From Nitrosospira sp. Nsp14 (GTDB lineage Bacteria; Pseudomonadota; Gammaproteobacteria; Burkholderiales; Nitrosomonadaceae): 64,000 bases of DNA. Below the pieces are notes generated by a model. It ran no database searches and was not told the origin of the DNA. It worked only from the letters and a program-made list of their open reading frames with translations. Each line of letters starts with the position of its first letter. The stretch's first letter is position 1. The stretch covers positions 62,001-126,000 of the forward strand of contig NZ_FOPV01000009.1 in the NCBI RefSeq assembly GCF_900113575.1, written 5' to 3'. The position numbers and the translations under genes were made by a program. This document shows, piece by piece, positions 57,985-64,000 of the stretch.

Positions 57985-58245
57985 GTTGCCCTATTTGAAA
58001 CACGAGACCGTCGAGAGCAATACTGGGTAGGTCAGGCATATTCACCAAACCGTTGGGTTAGAGCTCTCACCTGTCGACAAACCGACCTCATGGGCCGTCT
58101 CAGCAATTCTATCAAACTCGGCAGTACACGCCATGGTCTAAGGTACACCGGAGCATTTCCTTTTCATCATAAAGGTAGCTTTTGCTATATCGGCGCCTGG
58201 TATACGTAACTTCGTATCTGCTTCGGCTATCAAAGCTGGCAATGG

Positions 58246-58590
58246 TTAGACGAAATTGGGCTTAACAATAGACTCAATTTCTTTTGCGAACTTAACGTCC
58301 AGTTTTTTGAAAGCGTCAATTACCTCTGGCCAACATACGCTTACGTATAGCCTTGCTTCGCACTCTTCGATAGTGGCGATGATCTCGTTGGCGGTTTTGA
58401 TGTCTCGGAAATGTTCTAAGTTAGACCACCTTTTTCGCAACAACTTGCGCACGTAGATCGAGTAGACGCCTGCTTTAGTCCGGGTGGCGACAATATAGTC
58501 CGTCCAATCAGAGATCATATTGTCGCCTTCCTCCTCAAAAAGCAAAGCTGCAGGACAACGCGCGAATGCCAGCGGGTGTTCATTCACCAT
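58246..58590 (-). CDS. Hypothetical protein, 114 residues
   Basis: ATG 58590 has an AAGGA site 7 nt upstream, so a start at 58632 is rejected. The protein has an N-terminal ISDWTDYIVATRTKAGVYSIYVR segment that looks beta-rich, then helices rich in Lys and Glu (IIATIEECEARL, KKLDVKFAKEIESIVKP). No signal peptide, membrane helix or known motif. It lies upstream of hsdR on the same strand, 261 nt away, and may belong to the same accessory block. Confidence 0.6.
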   Translation of the reverse strand: MVNEHPLAFARCPAALLFEEEGDNMISDWTDYIVATRTKAGVYSIYVRKLLRKRWSNLEHFRDIKTANEIIATIEECEARLYVSVCWPEVIDAFKKLDVKFAKEIESIVKPNFV

Positions 58591-58701
58591 TATTTTTCCT
58601 TTTCGAATCAAGCAAACGGTCATAATCGTCAAATGAGGAGGCGAGCTATCCGGACTTGAACAATGTGCAGGGCTAGATCAGACCTGTAATATCAATCGCA
58701 C

Positions 58702-58836
58702 CTACAACGCCGCCGCTGCTTCAATCTTCCGCGTTATTTCCTCAACATCCCCTAGCAGATTCATAGCATCGGATTTGTAACCCTTTAGTGGCGGCTCTAA
58801 CTGCCGTCCCGACCATAGGCTATTGACGGAGTTCAT
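58702..58836 (-). CDS. Possible small ORF or gene remnant, 44 residues
   Basis: The minus strand reads MNSVNSLWSGRQLEPPLKGY followed by a helical end rich in Glu and Ala (EEITRKIEAAAAL). The composition is protein-like but no ribosome site is seen, and the frame is closed by TGA seven codons upstream. It could be the tail of a decayed gene or a small protein. Confidence 0.3.
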   Translation of the reverse strand: MNSVNSLWSGRQLEPPLKGYKSDAMNLLGDVEEITRKIEAAAAL

Positions 58837-59524
58837 GCTGTTTTTGCTGCCGTTTCAAATCGGATCGTGGTAACGTTATCCGGTTCGTCTACATCGATGC
58901 TGACGTTGCTCAGGTCTCTTCCAAACCCTCGAGCAAGTATTTGCGGGTGGGCAAGAAATCTTCAAACGCGAAGGCGAGAAGCAACCCGACAGAAAGATGC
59001 ACTTTCGGTATCCATTACATCACCCTCGGTTGATTTGTCGTGGCTGGCAGGCGCCCTCCTACCAGCTGCACAAGCTCGTCACCTATTAAGCCACCTGTTG
59101 TTTATTAAATAAATCAGCCTTTTTTGGTCTTAACCATAGGACAGCGGAACAATAGCGTGTGGCCTGCTAACTGTATTACTGGCACAGGCTCGATCATACG
59201 GCTATGGAGATTAATGAACAGTGGACCTTAGTACAGCTTTTTCCGTGCAGGCAAACCTAGCCGGTGAACGTATCACGGTTGGACTTTCAAGCTGAGTAGT
59301 CGCGAGGTGTACGTCAGTCCAATAGTTATTTCTACAATAATTAGTAGACTCGCGTTTAGACATGCTTGAGCTAATGGACGTTTCAGAGTTAGTCAGGAAG
59401 GGCTTTTTGCTGTAGTCGTTCGGATCTAATTTGAGACTTGTCTTACAGAGTTGGGGTTGCTCCAGAAGTTTATCGCGTGACGTCCGCAGTTGCCCCGTTT
59501 ATAAAAAGGGGAAGGAGGCGAGGA
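58837..59524. other. 690 nt without a supportable gene
   Basis: Only one plus frame (58867-59112) is over 60 codons, and it has no motif or ribosome site. AT-rich DNA near 59320-59440 may hold the promoter of the next gene, but I see no clear boxes. Confidence 0.5.
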
Positions 59525-60283
59525 ATGATTGATGAGGTATACGACCCGAATTGGACGGCAAAGGTTACGGTGCCTGTACGCAGGGTCGGAACTAAATGGG
59601 AATTCTTCTATGGTGGAGACGTCCCCGTACACGAAGGAACCATTGGCAACCTTGTTATCCCTATCGCGCAAATCATGGACAAAGCCTTTCTTAAAATGGT
59701 TAGTGACGAGACTGTTGTCAAGATCCTGGATGAGGGTACGAAATTATTGGTAGCCCTCAGTGACCGAGGCGCGGGTATGAGATATGTACGGGTAGGACGA
59801 CCTTGGCCAGATGTTCCCATCGAAAACATGCCTCCAGGCACGACACGGTTCGAACAAATTGTGATTGGCCCGCCGAACATATCTATCCCCCGACAAAGGG
59901 AATTGGTCGCAAAAAAGATGGGGGGTGGACTTTGGATTCGGCTAAAGGGACTCGAGCGTTCAGAGCTGGAGTGCAGTACTGTACATGTGCCGGAAGAAGT
60001 ATCTCATAAGGATGCGGTTAGCCTCAATCACGCGTTAACGCTGCTATCACAACATTACGAAACACATCGCATTTCACACACCGGTAATGTCTACGAACGG
60101 GTCTTTTACCAGGAAGAGAATAATAAGTGGTATCCCATCGGGCACCTCCGAGAGGGAGTCCGAGCGCGGGCAGAGAGGAGCGTTATTGCATCAGTTTGGG
60201 ACAGAATTGAAGAGAAGTTAGGCTGGTGCCAGCTAATCCCTGAACCAAAGCCGATCAATGGGCGCCGTCGTTCACGTAAATAG
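59525..60283 (+). CDS. Hypothetical protein, 252 residues
   Basis: The start MIDEVYDPNWTAKVTVPVRR has an unusually strong ribosome site (AAGGAGGCGAGGA), so the upstream TTG start is rejected. The N-terminal half is beta-rich with VGRPWPDVPIENMPPGTTR, and the C-terminal part is helical and basic, ending in GRRRSRK. There is no signal peptide or membrane helix. I know no family. It is convergent with the HEPN-like gene, 132 nt between stops, and may be a third part of the same accessory module or an unrelated gene. Confidence 0.7.
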   Translation: MIDEVYDPNWTAKVTVPVRRVGTKWEFFYGGDVPVHEGTIGNLVIPIAQIMDKAFLKMVSDETVVKILDEGTKLLVALSDRGAGMRYVRVGRPWPDVPIENMPPGTTRFEQIVIGPPNISIPRQRELVAKKMGGGLWIRLKGLERSELECSTVHVPEEVSHKDAVSLNHALTLLSQHYETHRISHTGNVYERVFYQEENNKWYPIGHLREGVRARAERSVIASVWDRIEEKLGWCQLIPEPKPINGRRRSRK

Positions 60284-60415
60284 CAAGGGGTAATTTACGG
60301 CGATTTATTACTTCCGCCTGTTTTCTACTCTGGAAGGGCCCGTACGCTAGCGGTTAAAAATCAACCGGTCTCTATAGATATAGAGTTGTTTTTGTCGTAT
60401 CCAAATATGGCCGCT

Positions 60416-61717
60416 TCAGTCGAGATAACGAATGAATGTTGAATACTGTCCAGCATCGAAGGTAGGATCAAGCTTAAGGGCCAGATCGCGTAAAAAACCG
60501 TGATCGTCCGAGGCCCGACTTCTTGCCCAAGTTTGGCTGTTACTTTCTATCCCCTCAATGAGGTCAACGCAATCGCCGATCTCATACCGCCCCAACCTTG
60601 GCCGGATGGCCTCGCTAAAACGTCGATCCGCAGTATCGTAGCTGCCGCTGGCGACGTAATATTTATTGGCTAGCCGAACAACTACCTTATCCCATTCGGG
60701 GGACTCTGACAGTTCCTCAAGGGCTTTCCACATGTTGGTATCAATCTGCGGACTTTCTTGTCCAAGAATCCACTCGCCCAACCGCATACCATGCTCCTGC
60801 AAGCTCTCCGCTGTGAACCAGGCCATGCACCTCCCCCACACGCTATGTTCCGCAGCATGTTGAATTGCCGTTTTTGCGTGATTGGCCAATAATCGGTACA
60901 AATATGGTTCTTTTGAGAGGAAACCGATGAGATAGACGACGGGGCTACCAGTAGGCGCTATCTCGCTGAAATAGTCTTTGTCTGTTTCGACCAAGCTTCT
61001 GAAACCATGCGGGTTTCGCGAGAATAGCAACTTCAGCGCCCTGTAGTTAATGTCTCGGTTTTTCTCGCAACGCTCATTGGTGAGCCGAAACGCAAACCTC
61101 CATAATGCCCGAAACACAAGCTTCTCAACCTCCGGATTGAAGCGCGCGAAATACTTACTCTCCAAGTACGCTTTTAGTTGCTTGTCGTCGATCAGAATAC
61201 TTGATGTCTGTTCGAGATTTTCAACAAGGTCATCTACGATTTGTTTGGACAGAATAGGTGCTTTAGTAAGCAAACCATCAAGGGTATTGCGAATCATTGC
61301 GCGGGCCGTTTCCCGGTTGGGTCGGTGCAACTGGAAGTTCGCGTTCACCACCGGATGTGCGGCGAGATGGCGCTGTCTCTGCAGATGCAACAAATTTTCC
61401 CGATCCGCGATATCGAGTAGCTGGGTTTGCTCGGCAACCGCCACAACCAGCTTAGTTTCCCAAATCGGCGACCGTTCGTTTTCCTGTTGCAGCTTACCGA
61501 TCTCAGTCAGAATGTCCTTGGCCTTTGCATCGCCATAGAGGTCGTCGAGGTTCTGTAACTTGAAGAGGAGATCGCAGACGGCAACTGCCCACAGCATAAC
61601 GACTGATGATCGGTAGTTACCCGACTCATAACAGCTCAACACCTCTAAAAAATATTCCTTGGTTCGTGCGTCGAAAATCTGGGTTGCACGCTGCTCAATA
61701 GAATACTCGTCAAACAT
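60416..61717 (-). CDS. Hypothetical protein with HEPN-like N-terminal domain
   Basis: The 433-residue protein begins with helices GNYRSSVVMLWAVAVCDLLF and ends this domain with LQRQRHLAAHPV. It contains R116-x4-H121 (RHLAAH), the R-x4-6-H signature of HEPN ribonucleases and the RN.laHp-like pattern of HEPN families. The remaining 300 residues are helical, with no known motif. GAGAGGTGG stands before the ATG. It lies after the 61953-62912 gene on the same strand, 235 nt away. HEPN proteins often cleave RNA in abortive infection and toxin-antitoxin systems; the role here is inferred. Confidence 0.75.
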   Translation of the reverse strand: MFDEYSIEQRATQIFDARTKEYFLEVLSCYESGNYRSSVVMLWAVAVCDLLFKLQNLDDLYGDAKAKDILTEIGKLQQENERSPIWETKLVVAVAEQTQLLDIADRENLLHLQRQRHLAAHPVVNANFQLHRPNRETARAMIRNTLDGLLTKAPILSKQIVDDLVENLEQTSSILIDDKQLKAYLESKYFARFNPEVEKLVFRALWRFAFRLTNERCEKNRDINYRALKLLFSRNPHGFRSLVETDKDYFSEIAPTGSPVVYLIGFLSKEPYLYRLLANHAKTAIQHAAEHSVWGRCMAWFTAESLQEHGMRLGEWILGQESPQIDTNMWKALEELSESPEWDKVVVRLANKYYVASGSYDTADRRFSEAIRPRLGRYEIGDCVDLIEGIESNSQTWARSRASDDHGFLRDLALKLDPTFDAGQYSTFIRYLD

Positions 61718-61952
61718 CTACCACCTCTCTTTGGAAACATAGACGTTAGCAAAACGGCACTTCCCCATGTGTGAAGGGGCTTGCCGGATTGCCTTCGACG
61801 AAGGGATTGACGGGCGGGATAGTGCACTCAATCTCGAATCAAGGTTTGGAAAATTTGGGGCACGGAAATTAGCAGCCTCAAGCGCAAAGTTTTCCTGCCC
61901 ACCGCCGTGGGAACTTTTTGTGACAATTGTTCTTTTTTTGCTGTCATTACGC

Positions 61953-62912
61953 TCACCATCGAACTAAGGCAAACTGTTCTATACCGAATTCCTGGCGAAG
62001 GTAATCACCCCAATACAACCAAGCCTCTAGGCCATTGTCGTTTGCTCGCATACTTTCGGGAAGCAGAAAACCATTTTCAGCGTTATCTTCCGCAGCAAAC
62101 AGCTCCCGCAAACGCCTACCTGCATCGTTAATCGAAATGAATCCGTGATCGTCTTGAACGGTCCCAGCCACTTTCGCTAAGAAACTCGTCAAGCTAGTCC
62201 CAACATCGGGCAATGCGAGGGGGGAGTGGAAGCATAAATCTGAACCCCCCTCTGTAAAACTGTAGCTGTGCTTAGCGTCCGATACTATTGAGTGGGGTGG
62301 AATGGAAATATGCTCGCGCAATACAGGAACTTGATCGAATTTGATTTCGCCACTCGTACTGGAGATCAGGATTTCCTCCAATTCCCAAGGGCTGCTGCGC
62401 CAAAATATTGGCCACAACATTAACCCCGACATGTGGACATGAAACCTGTATGCAGACCGTTCGAGAAACAACGGGCAAACATACGCCGCATCCCCAACAC
62501 CGGCAGAGAGCAGCCGCTTACGCAGACGGTACAAGACGTTGTGTTGGTAGTCGTAGTGCTGTTCCCGCTTCTTGCGCAACTCGAAGTACAAAGTGTGAGG
62601 CGACACGGGCAAACGTAGCTTTTCTCTGTCGGCAATGACCTTGGCTGTACTGATGTCGGGGTATGCAGATGGCCGTTTGAATTGCATGTAAAAAGGCTTG
62701 AAACTCTTCAGATACCCATCCAATCGCGCATCCGCTCCCAGCCATCGCTCCTGCCGCCGGGAAAACGGTTTGATTGAAAAACGAAGGCGGGGAAAACTCA
62801 ATACGGACAAAAAGGATTCAATAGCGAAACCAACAGTGTCTTCGGTGAAGTCCGCATCGAGGCGAAAACTATTTTTATTCGTCTTTGCCAAATATATCTC
62901 TCTTTTGATCAT
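61953..62912 (-). CDS. Hypothetical protein with possible PD-(D/E)XK-like core
   Basis: The 319-residue reading from ATG 62912 (MIKREIYLAKTNKN) has no strong ribosome site; an in-frame start 17 codons upstream is possible. ERWLGADARLDG followed by FKPFYMQFKRP resembles the acidic-x(15)-QxK core (D61, Q77, K79) of nucleases of the PD-(D/E)XK superfamily with glutamine in place of the second acid. The rest shows no known motif. The pairing with the HEPN-like gene downstream is the reason to see them as one unit. A non-nuclease role cannot be excluded. Confidence 0.6.
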   Translation of the reverse strand: MIKREIYLAKTNKNSFRLDADFTEDTVGFAIESFLSVLSFPRLRFSIKPFSRRQERWLGADARLDGYLKSFKPFYMQFKRPSAYPDISTAKVIADREKLRLPVSPHTLYFELRKKREQHYDYQHNVLYRLRKRLLSAGVGDAAYVCPLFLERSAYRFHVHMSGLMLWPIFWRSSPWELEEILISSTSGEIKFDQVPVLREHISIPPHSIVSDAKHSYSFTEGGSDLCFHSPLALPDVGTSLTSFLAKVAGTVQDDHGFISINDAGRRLRELFAAEDNAENGFLLPESMRANDNGLEAWLYWGDYLRQEFGIEQFALVRW

Positions 62913-63607
62913 GTTAGAAATTGTGAAACTCCTCAAGCAGCGAGAAGCCCCCGAGCGCGACATCGAGCGTCCCCCGGCTCTAAATTCTTCTCATAGACTC
63001 AATCCAACCATTTGTAGTCCCTGGTTTAGCTATATATTCTGAGCCCCTCGAATTCATGCGCAAATAAATGCTGGGAAGCCTCATTAGCTCATCTCAGGTT
63101 TTTTGTGCGCACGTCAAGGGGCCTGCCGTAATCACCGCGATCCTAATTGCACTACAGTTCATGTAAAACATACCCCTGCACGATGGGTTATATAACCAGA
63201 AATGGATACCCTAAATAATACGAAGGCTCCCACAACCACCGCTATGCTCAAGTCCACCGGATATTACTGCTGAGGTAGGATAATAACCCCTTTGAGCTAA
63301 GCAATTTGGATTTAAGCGTATCAAATGGAGAGGGTGTTCATGCCATCGCCGGACCGAACATCGAGCAAAAGCACGAGACGAATAACGAACAAGAAACGGC
63401 AAGAGAAAAGAGAAAATGACGTTTTAATAGTGGCGAATGATCGCCGTATTCGAATGACCCCAAATTTTAAATGAATCTCATACCAATACTCAGTACCAGC
63501 GCTAGGAGTAGGTGGAAATTAGATGCGCAGGGCTTTCAACTGACAAAGATAAAAGACCGGTTTACAATCCTTTCCACAAGCGACGGCTGGGGCCTGCCTG
63601 TCCTTCC
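62913..63607. other. 690 nt without a supportable gene
   Basis: Frames of 60-115 codons on both strands lack motifs and ribosome sites. I see no repeat or RNA gene. Confidence 0.5.
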
Positions 63608-63814
63608 CTATTCTGATATTCGCCTCCTTTGCTCTTTTAGCAACAGGGACAATTCGCGCAGCAAAGGACGTGTACCGCCCTTATATGCGTTACGTGCCAC
63701 TTTTGCCTTGCCCTCCGGGGTTCGAGCCCCTATTGAATGCTCCCACGGTTTCCATTGCTGAATCAGCTCTGATTGCTTCGCCCGCTGGTTCCACGTCCAT
63801 TTTCTCGCCGCCAT
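63608..63814 (-). CDS. Small conserved basic protein (TPEGKA type)
   Basis: The 68-residue protein begins MAARKWTWNQRAKQSELIQQ and has WKPWEHSIGARTPEGKAKVARNAYKGG in pieces: WKPWEHS, RTPEGKA and NAYKGG. I recall many similar short proteins (WKPWE.S.G..T.EGKA...NA.KGG) in betaproteobacteria and phage-derived DNA, without known function. An AGAGGTAGG site precedes the ATG. It overlaps the upstream gene by 125 nt in another frame, an arrangement I also recall for this pair. Confidence 0.7.
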   Translation of the reverse strand: MAARKWTWNQRAKQSELIQQWKPWEHSIGARTPEGKAKVARNAYKGGTRPLLRELSLLLKEQRRRISE

Positions 63815-64000
63815 GACCTACCTCTAATAGTTCGTTTTGCTGCATTTCATTTTTTCCCGGCCGCATCGCTGACAACGGCGCAGTTATCGCATTGTTAACC
63901 TGCTGGTGGCCATGCGCGATATTTGTTTGCCCTGAATATATTGTTGGTGGATTCTTGATTGCTGCCAAGGATTCAAGGGTAGCTCTGCACTGGGTTTGTG
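63690..64000 (-). CDS. C-terminal part of conserved accessory protein, 5' end outside window
   Basis: The frame is open through 64000. It reads CRATLESLAAIKNP and then QTNIAHGHQQVNN, a pattern I recall from proteins of accessory DNA in betaproteobacteria (LA.IKNP...QANIA.G.QQVNNG). The last part is low-complexity and hydrophilic. An internal TTG at 63968 could be taken for a start, but the conserved stretch continues upstream. Function is unknown. Its 3' end overlaps the next small gene by 125 nt. Confidence 0.65.
   Translation of the reverse strand, partial: QTQCRATLESLAAIKNPPTIYSGQTNIAHGHQQVNNAITAPLSAMRPGKNEMQQNELLEVGHGGEKMDVEPAGEAIRADSAMETVGAFNRGSNPGGQGKSGT

Noticed and set aside
58867-59112. 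81-codon plus ORF
   Set aside because: Low-quality serine/leucine-rich translation without start signal; treated as chance.

Overview
The window reads as a chromosomal segment of a betaproteobacterium, most likely an ammonia oxidiser of the Nitrosomonadaceae (Nitrosospira-like). This is inferred from the gene order of the blocks (aat-bpt, queC-queE, Tol-Pal, ruvCAB, accB-accC-prmA, ftsY-ftsE-ftsX-rpoH, mlaFEDCB) and from the general look of the proteins. No amo or hao marker gene is present, so the genus is an inference. About 85% of the window is ordinary core chromosome, followed by an accessory segment from the tRNA-Thr at 51.8 kb to the right end.

Layout. 1-12.4 kb, minus strand: an N-degron pair (bpt, aat), queuosine genes queC/queE, the full Tol-Pal locus (ybgC-tolQ-tolR-tolA-tolB-pal-cpoB), ruvC-ruvA-ruvB, yebC and thiO. 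12.5-23.1 kb: a looser stretch around a tRNA-Lys. It holds a truncated gene, a PilZ flagellar brake (ycgR), a heme-oxygenase-like redox protein whose 3' end runs into an IS256-type transposase remnant, a secreted B-lectin protein, a pyruvate-kinase-like protein, three small secreted proteins, and long non-coding stretches rich in hairpins. 23.1-33.2 kb, plus strand: a hybrid histidine kinase with a partner response regulator, a YheT-type hydrolase, dnaE and yggS. 33.2-37.3 kb, minus: ferredoxin, coaD, rsmD and two M16 peptidases. 37.4-40.9 kb, plus: ftsY, ftsE, ftsX, rpoH. 41.2-51.5 kb, minus: ibaG, an ABC-2 exporter, the Mla phospholipid transport operon, a zinc-ribbon membrane protein, prmA, accC, accB and aroQ.

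51.8-64 kb: downstream of tRNA-Thr(CGT) lies a probable island. It has a complete type I restriction-modification operon (hsdR-hsdM-hsdS), several unrecognised genes, a HEPN-like protein (R-x4-H motif) beside a protein with a possible PD-(D/E)XK-like core, and at the right edge an overlapping pair of small proteins of a kind scattered in accessory DNA. The HEPN/nuclease-like pair is the best candidate for an undescribed, probably defensive, system.

The most solid single oddity is ruvC. Its first catalytic aspartate is encoded upstream of any ATG, GTG or TTG, so the gene appears to start at an ATC codon placed 8 nt after a Shine-Dalgarno sequence. Other points are a triple repeat that can form two exclusive hairpins (20885-20929), twin 19-nt hairpins (19635-19722), palindromes upstream of the lectin and pyruvate-kinase-like genes, and an Mla operon that lacks the mlaA often found inside it.
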